26,294 bases of DNA from Proteobacteria bacterium SG_bin5 (GTDB lineage: Bacteria; Pseudomonadota; Alphaproteobacteria; Sphingomonadales; Sphingomonadaceae): the NCBI GenBank assembly GCA_002083475.1, contig LWDI01000042.1:1-26294 (forward strand), in the 5' to 3' direction. Position 1 is the first letter of the stretch. Each line of letters starts with the position of its first letter. This document shows, piece by piece, positions 14,969 through 22,201 of the stretch. Both the position numbers and the translations under genes were made by a program. The notes under the pieces were generated by a model. The model saw only the letters and a program-made list of their open reading frames with translations. It ran no database searches and was not told the DNA's origin.

Positions 14969-15381
14969 GGTTCGCGCGGAGGCGCGGAGACGCGGAGGGC
15001 TTTGGCCTCGGCGGGCGGTTCTTGAAGCTGTTGGTTCGCGCAGAGGCGCAGAGGATATAGAGGGAGGCGCGGAGAGGGCGCGCAACCGAGACATGGCGCT
15101 TTGAAGCCCAACCGTTCGCCCTGAGCTTGTCGAAGGGCGGTTCTTTCTATCAACGGTTGCATGGAAGAACGGTGCTTCGACAAGCTCAGCGCGAACGGGA
15201 GTGTGTTTCCAATTTCATGCGCCGCGCACCGGAGAGTGGCGCGCAGCGCCTTTGCCCCTAAGGCAAAAGCGCCTGCGGCGCGGACGGAGGCGACACCTCG
15301 GCGCCTCCCTTTCTTGCTCCGCGCCTCTGCGCGAACGAAGAACTTCTTCTCCCTCCGCGTCTCCGCGCCTCCGCGTGAACC
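14969..15381. repeat. Three concentric inverted repeats filling a gene-free stretch (14930-15384)
   Basis: This 455-bp spacer between two convergent genes holds no gene I can support. It is built of nested inverted repeats. The outer arms 14969-14999 and 15351-15381 match at 30 of 31 bases. The middle arms 15035-15070 and 15301-15335 have a perfect 15-bp outer part (15035-15049 with 15321-15335). The inner arms 15112-15145 and 15165-15198 match at 30 of 34 around CTGAGCTTGTCGAAG. The outer and middle arms are themselves runs of GCGGAGGCGC-like units. The inner pair is a dispersed repeat familiar from sphingomonads and other genomes. The whole could fold as one long interrupted hairpin. Confidence 0.85.
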
Positions 15382-15384
15382 AAC

Positions 15385-15582
15385 TCAAGCCGCCCAGGCC
15401 AAACCCCGCTCGCGCGCGCCGCTCGCCGCGATCGGCAACGCCGAGCCGCAAAAGGCGCATTCGGCGGTGATCCGCCCGACATACCAATGATTGCCCCCAC
15501 AACCGGGGCAGCGATTGACTTCCTCGGCGCGGAACATCGGGCGATAGCCGCTTTGTCCCAAAGTGATCGGCGAATGCAGCAT
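15385..15582 (-). CDS. Small double-CxxC zinc-ribbon-like protein
   Basis: 65 residues: MLHSPITLGQSGYRPMFRAE, then RCPGCGGNHWYVGRITAECAFCGSALPIA. The two CxxC pairs (residues 25-28 and 42-45) with a 13-residue gap look like a zinc ribbon, perhaps binding nucleic acid or a protein partner. The start was chosen at the ATG at 15582, after GAGGAG nine bases upstream; an upstream ATG gives 120 residues but its extra part is Arg/Ser/Ala-rich shadow sequence. The gene lies 83 bp after the GntR gene on the same strand and may share its transcript. I recall similar short conserved hypothetical proteins in sphingomonads, but know of no function. Confidence 0.7.
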   Translation of the reverse strand: MLHSPITLGQSGYRPMFRAEEVNRCPGCGGNHWYVGRITAECAFCGSALPIAASGARERGLAWAA

Positions 15583-15665
15583 CGTCAAAAACTCCTCGTC
15601 CGGCGTCAACCGCGACGAAGCGCCTTTGGTTCCCGACGAAGCGATTGAAAGCGCGCGGCCCGGCC

Positions 15666-16028
15666 TCAGGCGGGCGCCGACTCGCGACCCAAGAGTTCGG
15701 CCGCTTCGAGCCCGAGCAGATCGATCTGCGCGCGCACCCGCGGCCACACTTGCTCGACGAAATGCGCGCGTTCGACCGCGCGCAGCTTCTCGGCGGCGCC
15801 GGGCAGCACGAACATGCCGACGCCCCGCCGCACCTCGATATAGCCATCGTCTTGAAAACGCTGATAGGCCTTGGCGACGGTGAGTGGGTTGGCGCCATAT
15901 TCGGCCGCGAGCGCGCGGACCGAGGGCAGTTGATCGCCCGCGCGATAATCGCCGCGCAGCACGGCGGCGGCGATATGCTGCCGCAGCTTCACATAAACCG
16001 GGCTGTCGTCATTGGTGAGCGCCGTCAT
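15666..16028 (-). CDS. GntR family transcriptional regulator, YtrA subfamily
   Basis: 120 residues. The N-terminal winged helix-turn-helix covers about 9-77: PVYVKLRQHIAAAVLRGDYRAGDQLPSVRALAAEYGANPLTVAKAYQRFQDDGYIEVRRGVGMFV. The short C-terminal tail of about 40 residues lacks the FCD, UTRA or aminotransferase domain of other GntR branches, which defines the YtrA group; these often repress a neighbouring transporter or redox operon and their own gene. No ABC transporter is nearby. There is no ribosome binding site before the ATG at 16028, and a promoter-like -10 sits only six bases upstream, so the mRNA is probably leaderless. It lies 51 bp after the dehydratase gene on the same strand. Confidence 0.9.
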   Translation of the reverse strand: MTALTNDDSPVYVKLRQHIAAAVLRGDYRAGDQLPSVRALAAEYGANPLTVAKAYQRFQDDGYIEVRRGVGMFVLPGAAEKLRAVERAHFVEQVWPRVRAQIDLLGLEAAELLGRESAPA

Positions 16029-16034
16029 GCTGCT

Positions 16035-16062
16035 TTAGTACACTAGTGAGAGCGTGAGTCCA
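16035..16062 (-). promoter_or_regulatory. Candidate leaderless promoter and operator of the GntR gene
   Basis: On the minus strand TGGACT (16057-16062) and TACTAA (16035-16040) are 16 bases apart, and TACTAA is followed by only six bases before the ATG. The start of transcription would thus fall at or beside the start codon. Overlapping this are the perfect palindrome CACTAGTG (16041-16048) and TAGT-AC-ACTA (16036-16045), plausible half sites for self-repression by the GntR protein. Boxes match consensus moderately (4 and 3 of 6). Confidence 0.4.
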
Positions 16063-16079
16063 GCCCCCGTGGCGCGCGC

Positions 16080-17882
16080 TCAATGGCTATCGCGCGGCAC
16101 ACCGATGCTTTGCGCGAGCCGCTGGAATTTTTCCGCGCCTTCCAGAATATGCCCGGTATTGAGCTGCCCCACCACCGCGCGCTGGATCGCCTGCCACGGG
16201 GTTTGCGACGGCGGATAGGCATAGCCCCCCGAAGCCTCGAGCGCGCGGCGCCGCTCGGCGATCTCGGCGTCGCTCACCAGCATATCGACCCGCCGGCGCG
16301 CGAGATCGACGCGCACGCGGTCGCCCGTCCTGAGCAGCGCGAGGCCCCCGCCCGCCGCCGCCTCGGGCGCGGCGTTGAGGATCGAGGGGCTGCCCGAGGT
16401 GCCCGACTGCCGCCCATCGCCAATGCACGGCAGCGCGTGGACACCGGCCTTGAGCAGATAGGCGGGCGGGCGCATGTTCACGACTTCGGCGGCGCCCGGA
16501 TAGCCGATGGGGCCAGTGCCGCGCATCACCAGGATGCAGCTTTCGTCGATCGCGAGATCGGGGTCGTCGATCCGCGCGTGGTAATCCTCCGGCCCGTCGA
16601 ACACGATCGCGCGGCCTTCGAACGCGTCGGGATCGGCCGGATCGGCGAGATAGCGCGCGCGGAATTCTTCCGAGATCACGCTCGTCTTCATGATCGCTTC
16701 GTCGAACAAATTGCCGCCGAGCACGATGAAGCCGGCGGCGGCTTTCAGCGGCTGGTCGAACGGGCGGATCACATCGAGATCGAGGATGCGCGCATCGCGG
16801 CAATTCTCGGCCAAGGTCTTGCCCGACACCGTAAGCGCATCGCCCCGCAACAGGCCGTGCCCGAGCAGTTCGGCGACCACCGCCGGCACCCCGCCCGCGC
16901 GGTAGAAATCCTCGCCCAGATACGCGCCCGCCGGCTGGAGATTGACGAGCAGCGGCACGTCGAGCCCGAAACGCTCCCAATCGGCCAAGCTCAACTCGAC
17001 GCCCATATGCCGCGCGATCGCCTGCAAATGGATCGGCGCGTTGGTCGAACCACCCAGCGCCGAATTGACGACGATCGCGTTGAGGAAGGCGTCGCGGGTC
17101 ATGATGTCCGAGGGCTTCAGATCCGCGCGCACGATCTCCACCGCGCGCACGCCGGTTTCATAGGCGAATTGCTGGCGGTCGCGGTGCGGCGCGGGGATGG
17201 CGGCACCGCCGGGGAGCTGCATGCCGAGCACTTCGGCGAGGCTGTTCATCGTCGTCGCGGTGCCCATGGTGTTGCACCAGCCGGTCGAGGGCGCTGAACT
17301 CGCGACCAATTTCACGAACCCCGCCGCGTCGATCTCGCCCGCCGCGAGCAATTCGCGCGCGCGCCAGATGATCGTCCCCGATCCGGTGCGCTTGCCCTGA
17401 TACCAGCCGTTGAGCATCGGCCCGACCGACAGCGCGATCGCGGGGACGTTCACCGTCGCCGCCGCCATCAGGCAGGCGGGCGTCGTCTTGTCGCAGCCGA
17501 TCGTCAGCACCACGCCGTCGATCGGATAGCCGTGGAGCACTTCGACCAGGCTCAGATATTGCAGATTGCGGTCGAGCGCCGCGGTCGGGCGTTTGCCGGT
17601 TTCCTGGATCGGGTGGATCGGAAATTCGATCGGGATGCCGCCCGCGTCGCGGATCCCGTCGCGCACCCGCTCGGCGAGCACCAGATGGTGGCGGTTGCAC
17701 GGCGCCAAATCGCTGCCGGTCTGGGCGATGCCGATGATCGGGCGCTCGCCCTGAAGCTCGGCCTGGCTCAGCCCGAAATTGAGATAGCGCTCGATATAAA
17801 GCGCGGTCATGTCGATATTGTCGGGATTGTCGAACCAGGCGCGCGAGCGCAGACGAAAAGGGCGCTTCGAGGGGTCCGTCAT
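16080..17882 (-). CDS. IlvD/Edd family sugar-acid dehydratase, L-arabonate/pentonate dehydratase-like
   Basis: 600 residues. Fe-S dehydratase of the IlvD/Edd family, with family Cys ligands at C62 (APCNRHH), C130 (IGCDKTTPACL) and C203 (TGWCNTMG). The ligand spacing and the GGSTNAPIHLQAIARH, GKTLAENC and GSPSILNAAPEAA segments fit the sugar-acid branch ([2Fe-2S], for example L-arabonate or D-xylonate dehydratase) rather than dihydroxy-acid dehydratase or phosphogluconate dehydratase. The divergent neighbour resembles L-arabinose/D-galactose 1-dehydrogenase, so the likely reaction is dehydration of an aldonate to a 2-keto-3-deoxy acid. The ATG at 17882 was chosen because the protein then starts TDPSKRPFRLRSRAWF; the open frame runs further upstream through the neighbour as a shadow. 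Confidence 0.9.
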   Translation of the reverse strand: MTDPSKRPFRLRSRAWFDNPDNIDMTALYIERYLNFGLSQAELQGERPIIGIAQTGSDLAPCNRHHLVLAERVRDGIRDAGGIPIEFPIHPIQETGKRPTAALDRNLQYLSLVEVLHGYPIDGVVLTIGCDKTTPACLMAAATVNVPAIALSVGPMLNGWYQGKRTGSGTIIWRARELLAAGEIDAAGFVKLVASSAPSTGWCNTMGTATTMNSLAEVLGMQLPGGAAIPAPHRDRQQFAYETGVRAVEIVRADLKPSDIMTRDAFLNAIVVNSALGGSTNAPIHLQAIARHMGVELSLADWERFGLDVPLLVNLQPAGAYLGEDFYRAGGVPAVVAELLGHGLLRGDALTVSGKTLAENCRDARILDLDVIRPFDQPLKAAAGFIVLGGNLFDEAIMKTSVISEEFRARYLADPADPDAFEGRAIVFDGPEDYHARIDDPDLAIDESCILVMRGTGPIGYPGAAEVVNMRPPAYLLKAGVHALPCIGDGRQSGTSGSPSILNAAPEAAAGGGLALLRTGDRVRVDLARRRVDMLVSDAEIAERRRALEASGGYAYPPSQTPWQAIQRAVVGQLNTGHILEGAEKFQRLAQSIGVPRDSH

Positions 17883-17902
17883 CGCGGGGCCTTTGGTTGG
17901 CG

Positions 17903-17957
17903 CGGGCGGCCGTCGCCCATTTGGGATCGAACGCCTGAAAGCGGGGTTGGCCGCCCG
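17903..17957. promoter_or_regulatory. Inverted repeat in divergent spacer of the sugar genes
   Basis: CGGGCGGCC at 17903-17911 and GGCCGCCCG at 17949-17957 form a 9-bp inverted repeat with a 37-nt spacer inside the 87-bp gap between dehydratase and dehydrogenase. A shared operator for both genes is possible, but in such GC-rich DNA it may be chance. Confidence 0.2.
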
Positions 17958-17969
17958 AGGGAGAACGAC

Positions 17970-18893
17970 ATGGCTATCAATATCGCGGTGGTCGGGCTCG
18001 GCAAGATCGCGCGTGACCAGCATCTGCCGGCGATCGCCGCCCATCCCGCCTTCACCCTCGCCGCGACGGTGGACCAGGCGGGCGGCGGGATCGCGGGGGT
18101 GCCGCACGCGCCCTCCTTCGCGGCGCTGCTCGATTTGGGGCTGAAGCTCGACGCGGTGGCGCTGTGCGTGCCGACCCAGCCGCGCGCCGACATCGCCCGG
18201 GCGGCGATCGCGGCGGGGCTCGCGACCTTGCTCGAAAAACCGCCCGCCGCGACTCCCGGCGCCGTCGCCACCCTGGTCGCGGCGGCGGATGCCGCGCGCG
18301 TGCCACTGTTCGCGAGCTGGCACAGCCGCTTCGCCCCAATGGTCGCCCCCGCGCGCGGCTGGCTCGCCGACAAGCGCGTGACCGGCGGGCGGATCAGCTG
18401 GCGCGAGAGCGCGCGCAAATGGCATCCGGGCCAGGCGTGGCTGTGGCAGCCCGGCGGGCTTGGCGTCTTCGACCCCGGGATCAACGGCCTCTCGATCTTG
18501 ACCGCGATCCTGCCGGGGCCGGTGACGGTCGATCGCGCGCGCTTCGAAATCCCGCAAGGCGCCGCGACCCCGATCGCCGCGCGCCTCGCCCTCTCCCACC
18601 GAGGCGCCGCGATCGCGGGCGATTTCGATTTCCGCGAGGAACAAGGCGAGCGCTGGGAGATCGCGATCGAAACCGATGCCGGCCCGCTGCTGCTGAGCGA
18701 GGGCGGCGCCGCGCTCTCGCGCGCGGGCGGCGCGACCGAGCGCGCGCCGGTCGCCGAATATGCGGGGCTCTATGCGCGGTTCGCCGAATTGATCCAGGCG
18801 GGCGCGAGCGACGCCGATGATGCGCCGCTAAGGCTGGTGGCGGACGCTTTCCTCATCGCCGAGCCGGTGACGGTGGCGCCCTACACGCCCTGA
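17970..18893 (+). CDS. Gfo/Idh/MocA aldose 1-dehydrogenase, L-arabinose/D-galactose type
   Basis: 307 residues. An N-terminal Rossmann domain begins INIAVVGLGKIARDQHLPAIAAHPAF, followed by LDAVALCVPTQPRADIARAAI and LLEKPPAAT with the conserved EKP lysine; a C-terminal alpha/beta substrate domain carries WHSRFAPMV, ARKWHPGQAWLWQPGGLGVFDPGINGLSI, and PLRLVADAFLI. This closely recalls the L-arabinose 1-dehydrogenase of Azospirillum brasilense and the D-galactose dehydrogenase of Pseudomonas fluorescens, which oxidise the sugar to a lactone with NAD(P). The adjacent dehydratase supports a non-phosphorylative pathway; a lactonase and later steps are not in the window. The ATG at 17970 follows GGGAG at six bases. 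Confidence 0.88.
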   Translation: MAINIAVVGLGKIARDQHLPAIAAHPAFTLAATVDQAGGGIAGVPHAPSFAALLDLGLKLDAVALCVPTQPRADIARAAIAAGLATLLEKPPAATPGAVATLVAAADAARVPLFASWHSRFAPMVAPARGWLADKRVTGGRISWRESARKWHPGQAWLWQPGGLGVFDPGINGLSILTAILPGPVTVDRARFEIPQGAATPIAARLALSHRGAAIAGDFDFREEQGERWEIAIETDAGPLLLSEGGAALSRAGGATERAPVAEYAGLYARFAELIQAGASDADDAPLRLVADAFLIAEPVTVAPYTP

Positions 18894-18906
18894 TCGGACG
18901 CGCCGC

Positions 18907-20334
18907 TCAAAACGCCAATTGCACCCGCTGCGCCGCGATCACCACCAGCGCCGCCATCACCCCCAGCGCGAGGCTGCGGCGATCGGTGATCGCGAAAGCG
19001 ATCGGGTCGCCCGAAACCTCGCCGCGCCGCGCCATCGTCCACAGCCGGGTGAGCCAATAGAGCAGAATCAGGCACAGCGCCGAGAGCAATTGCGGCGTGC
19101 CATGCGCGTAGACCGTGCTCACGTTGCTGATGAACAGCGCGAGCACCAGGATCGAGACCATCGCGGCGGCGACCCCCATCATCATCACCACCTCGACATC
19201 GGCCGGGGCATAGCCGCGCCCGCCGAGCAGCCGCTTGGGATCGTCGCTCGGTTGGGCGAGCTCGGTATAGCGTTTGAGATAGGCAAGGCTCAGGAACAGG
19301 AAGATCGAGAAGATCAGCAACCAGTTGCTGACCGCCACCACCACCGCCACCGCCCCGGCGAAGATACGCAAGGTATAAAGGCAGGCGAGCACGATCACGT
19401 CGAGCGTCACCACCGCTTTCAACCGCAGGCTATAGGCCTGGGTCAGCGCCAAATAGCCCGCGAGCACCAGCGCGAACCCCCCGCCCAGCGCGCCCCAAGC
19501 GGCGAGCGGCGCGCCGATCAGCAGCAGCGCGGCGGCGGCGAGCGCCGGGGGGATCGGCAGCGCGCCGCTCGCGAGCGGACGGTGGCGCTTGGTGCGGTGC
19601 GCGCGGTCGGCATCGATATCGAGCAGATCGTTGACGAGATACACGCCCGAGGCGGCGAGCGAGAAGAAGAGGAAAGCGGCGGTCGCGCGCAGCATCAGCG
19701 CGGGGTCGCTCCACAGCCCCGAGGTCGCGAGCGGCACGAACACGAGCGCGTTCTTCGCCCATTGATGCGGGCGCATCGCCTTGAAAAGCGCGCGCCAGGG
19801 GCGCGGACGCGGCGCGATCCGGCGCACCCCGGCCGGCGCATGATCGACGGAAAGAGCTTCGGCCGCCGCGCGCCAGATCGGCGCGTCCGCGCGCGCGTCG
19901 CCCAGATAGGCGAAGGGGCCGCCGGCGTCGGCGGCGATCCAGGCGAGCTTGCGCCGCCCTTTCAGATTCACCCGCCCGCGCGCGCCCGCGACCGCGTCGA
20001 ACAGCCCCAAATGCCGGGCGACTCGCGCGACTTGGCGCCAATGCGATCCGCTCGCCAGCACCACCCGCCGCCCCGCCGCGCGCGCGGCGGCGATTTCGGC
20101 CAGGACTTCGGCGCGATAGGGCAGCCGCGCGGGATCGACCGGGCAGGCGCGCGCGACCATCGCCTTGGCATAAGCGCGCCCGCGCAGCAGCCACAGGCAA
20201 AGCAGCAGCGCCGGCCCCAGCCCGCGCCGGGCGAAGCGGACGAAGCCTTCGAGCGAGACGTCGGCGGTCGTCAGCGTCCGGTCGAGATCGACGTAAAGCG
20301 GGCGCGCGGTCGCGATCGGGGCGTGGAGGTTCAT
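18907..20334 (-). CDS. HAD hydrolase fused to UbiA-type prenyltransferase (polyprenyl-phosphate phosphopentosyltransferase-like)
   Basis: 475 residues with two domains. Residues 10-170 are a HAD hydrolase: DLDRT (16-20) as motif I, LASGS (93-97) as motif II, GRRK (126-129) as motif III, and GDARAD (145-150) as motif IV. Residues 185-475 are a UbiA-like membrane domain with NDLLDIDAD (235-243), the Mg-prenyl diphosphate motif, followed by RTKRHRPLASG, then LKRYTEL and GDPIAFAITDRRSL. The last patterns resemble mycobacterial decaprenyl-phosphate 5-phosphoribosyltransferase (Rv3806c). Inference: the HAD domain removes the 5-phosphate from the lipid-linked phosphopentose made by the UbiA domain. 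The ATG at 20334 overlaps the stop of the upstream GT-C gene (ATGA), so the two are translationally coupled. Confidence 0.88.
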   Translation of the reverse strand: MNLHAPIATARPLYVDLDRTLTTADVSLEGFVRFARRGLGPALLLCLWLLRGRAYAKAMVARACPVDPARLPYRAEVLAEIAAARAAGRRVVLASGSHWRQVARVARHLGLFDAVAGARGRVNLKGRRKLAWIAADAGGPFAYLGDARADAPIWRAAAEALSVDHAPAGVRRIAPRPRPWRALFKAMRPHQWAKNALVFVPLATSGLWSDPALMLRATAAFLFFSLAASGVYLVNDLLDIDADRAHRTKRHRPLASGALPIPPALAAAALLLIGAPLAAWGALGGGFALVLAGYLALTQAYSLRLKAVVTLDVIVLACLYTLRIFAGAVAVVVAVSNWLLIFSIFLFLSLAYLKRYTELAQPSDDPKRLLGGRGYAPADVEVVMMMGVAAAMVSILVLALFISNVSTVYAHGTPQLLSALCLILLYWLTRLWTMARRGEVSGDPIAFAITDRRSLALGVMAALVVIAAQRVQLAF

Positions 20335-21545
20335 GCGAAGGCCGCCTTGAAGCCGGGGCGCCGCGCGACGCGCGGGGCGACCGCCATCGCCGCGAGCAGC
20401 GCGACGAGCGGCATCGCCGGCAGCCGGTAGCGCGGCATCACATAAGCAGCGGCGTGGACCGCCCAGAACAGGCCGATGATCGCCGCGATCAACCGCGCGG
20501 CGCGCGGCAGGCGCGGCCAGCGCGCGAGCGTGAGCCCGGCGAGCGCCACGAGCAGCAGATGCTGCGCGGCCTCCGCCCAGCGCAACAGCGTGACGAGCGC
20601 CCCGTGGCGGTCGTCGGCGTCGGGCGTGTCGGGCAGCCAGAACAGCGCGAGCTTCTTGGCGGCGAGCACGGCGGTGTCGCCCGGATGCGCGAGGATGTGC
20701 GCGCGGGCGAGCTTGCCGAGTTCGTCGGTCGCGGCGAGTTCGCCCAGTCGCGCGCGCATCCGCCGCCATTCGGGGCCGAGCGGGCTGTCGAGCATACTCA
20801 CGAACCGCCCGGTCGCGTTGGGATTGTTGCCGACATAGAGGTTGAAGGGGGCGTTGGTCGTCAGCACCGCGCGGCCGAGTTGGTCCTGCGTATGCCACAG
20901 CCAGGGCGCGAGCAGCGCGGCGCTGCCCGCCAAGAACAGCGCGGCGCCCGCGACCAGCGCGCGCCGCTCGCCGCGCCAGAGCAAGGCGAGCGGCAGCGCC
21001 GCGCCGGTCAGGATCACCGAGGCGCCCGCGAGCAGCCCCGCGCCATAAGCGAGCCCCGCGCCCAGGCTCCACAGTCGCGGCCGGCGTGTGTCGAGCAAGG
21101 CGACACAAGCGAGCGCGAAGGCGAGCAGCAAGGGCACCGACAGATTTTCGCGCGCGGCGAGCGCCCCCACGCGCGCGAGCGGGGCGAGCGTCGCCGCGAG
21201 CGCGGCGGCGATAAGGCCGAGCGTCTCGCCCCCGATCCGCCGCCCCAGCGCCTCGGCGAGCAGGATCGTCACCAGCCCGAACAGCAAATTGGCGGCGAGC
21301 ACCACGGCGGGAACGGCGCCCGCGAGCGCGATCAGCGGCGCGAGCGCGAAGGAATAGCCCGGGCTATAGAAAGCGCGGTTGCCGAACACGTCGCGCATGC
21401 CGTCCGCGTCGAACGGGGTCGCCGCCATGGTGACATAGCTCGCCGCGTCATGATCGGCGAGGTCGAACGGCTGCACCGCCATCGCCGCGAGCCGCAGCGC
21501 CAGCCCCGCGAGCAGAATCACCAGCAAAATCGGTCGGCGCGCCAT
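20331..21545 (-). CDS. GT-C type membrane glycosyltransferase (PMT/ArnT-like)
   Basis: 404 residues with about ten predicted membrane helices. The first periplasmic loop, FDLADHDAASYVTMA, holds the acidic pair typical of GT-C enzymes, followed by FGNRAFYSPGYSFALAPLIAL and ARENLSVPLLL, as seen in the ArnT/PMT_2 (GT83-like) families. Such enzymes use polyprenyl-phosphate sugars as donors on the periplasmic side. A loop TTNAPFNLYVGNNPNATG and the late PRYRLPAMPLVALL are also typical of this group. The acceptor cannot be told. It ends within the start codon of the HAD-UbiA gene, suggesting that the two make and use the same lipid-linked sugar. The ATG at 21545 is 63 bp from the divergent flippase-like gene. 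Confidence 0.85.
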   Translation of the reverse strand: MARRPILLVILLAGLALRLAAMAVQPFDLADHDAASYVTMAATPFDADGMRDVFGNRAFYSPGYSFALAPLIALAGAVPAVVLAANLLFGLVTILLAEALGRRIGGETLGLIAAALAATLAPLARVGALAARENLSVPLLLAFALACVALLDTRRPRLWSLGAGLAYGAGLLAGASVILTGAALPLALLWRGERRALVAGAALFLAGSAALLAPWLWHTQDQLGRAVLTTNAPFNLYVGNNPNATGRFVSMLDSPLGPEWRRMRARLGELAATDELGKLARAHILAHPGDTAVLAAKKLALFWLPDTPDADDRHGALVTLLRWAEAAQHLLLVALAGLTLARWPRLPRAARLIAAIIGLFWAVHAAAYVMPRYRLPAMPLVALLAAMAVAPRVARRPGFKAAFA

Positions 21546-21608
21546 GGCTCAAGCCCATGCCCGAGCCGCGTTGAGATTGGTTTAAGGCGCCGCTGTTAAG
21601 CCGCGCGC

Positions 21609-21983
21609 ATGAAATTGGCCGATCTATCGCTGATCCTGCTGAGCGTCGCGCTGAGCGCGAGCGGGCAATTGCTCCTGAAGCTGGGCGCGAGCGCGCCGGC
21701 GGTGCGCGGCGCGATCGCCGGCGGCGCGCCGATCGAGCGCGCGCTGGCGCTGCTCGGCACCCCCGCCTTGGTCGGCGGGCTCGCGGTTTATGCTTTGTCG
21801 GCGGCGGCGTGGATCGTGGTTTTGTCGAAGCTCGATCTGTCGCTCGCATATCCTTTCGTCGGGCTGGGCTTCGTCGTCACCTTCCTGATCGGCGTGCTCC
21901 TCCTGGGCGAGCCCGCGAGCGCGGGGCGGCTCGCGGGGACGTTGCTGATCGCCGGCGGCGCGGTGTTGGTCGCGCGGGGGTGA
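21609..21983 (+). CDS. Small EamA/SMR-like membrane protein (ArnE/ArnF-type flippase subunit candidate)
   Basis: 124 residues with four hydrophobic helices, about 5-24, 53-73, 80-100 and 105-122. The first helix carries LSASGQLLLKLGA, similar to the start of ArnE/ArnF and other short EamA/SMR proteins; LDLSLAYPFVGLGFVVTFLIGVLLLGEP is typical of the last half. ArnE/F-type proteins are thought to move undecaprenyl-phosphate sugars across the inner membrane. The gene is divergent from the GT-C/HAD-UbiA pair with 63 bp between them, so a flippase for their lipid-linked sugar is a sensible inference, not a demonstrated role. It could instead be an SMR-type efflux protein, although the context speaks against that. 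Confidence 0.8.
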   Translation: MKLADLSLILLSVALSASGQLLLKLGASAPAVRGAIAGGAPIERALALLGTPALVGGLAVYALSAAAWIVVLSKLDLSLAYPFVGLGFVVTFLIGVLLLGEPASAGRLAGTLLIAGGAVLVARG

Positions 21984-22020
21984 GAGTCGCGCGCGAAGGC
22001 GTGACGACGCACCGCTTCCC

Positions 22021-22100
22021 ACCGTCGTCCCCGCGGAAGCGGAGATCCATCATCGCCACGCTCAGCCAGAATGGATTCCCGCCTTCGCGGGAATGACGGG
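22021..22100. repeat. Palindromic repeat, copy 1 of a tandem duplicated block
   Basis: An 80-bp element whose ends CGTCGTCCCCGCGGAAGC and CCCGCCTTCGCGGGAATGACG are partly complementary. It matches copy 2 at 22241-22320 in 75 of 80 positions with an exact 220-bp offset. It belongs to the widespread GTCATCCCCGC...GGAATGACGG type of intergenic repeat. Confidence 0.85.
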
Positions 22101-22175
22101 TTGGGGGACTGGGGGGTCCTTACTTCGCGCGAGCAAATCGACCGAGCCGCCTCGTCACACCAGCCTCGCAGGGTA
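22101..22175 (-). pseudogene. Decayed partial copy of the 3' end of the S10 peptidase gene
   Basis: Following repeat copy 1, bases 22120-22175 match the stretch after repeat copy 2, including the last ten codons of the peptidase gene. Read on the minus strand, the copy gives LRGWCDEAARS where the gene gives LARWYDEVAR followed by stop. The codons agree at about 23 of 30 bases, and downstream CGATTTGCTCGCGCGAAG matches after a 14-base deletion that removed the stop. No start or gene body is present. It is best read as the trace of a tandem duplication. Confidence 0.65.
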
Positions 22176-22201
22176 GGCCAGTGGTCGCGCGAACAATGTC
22201 T

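Noticed and set aside
14969..15381. Regularly repeated GCGGAGGCGC-like units, considered as a CRISPR array or tandem repeat
   Set aside because: Units are short and adjacent, without unique spacers of even length, and the arrangement is inverted rather than direct.
16083..17297. A 404-codon open frame on the plus strand
   Set aside because: Antisense to the dehydratase; rich in Arg, His and Asp as expected of a complement frame.
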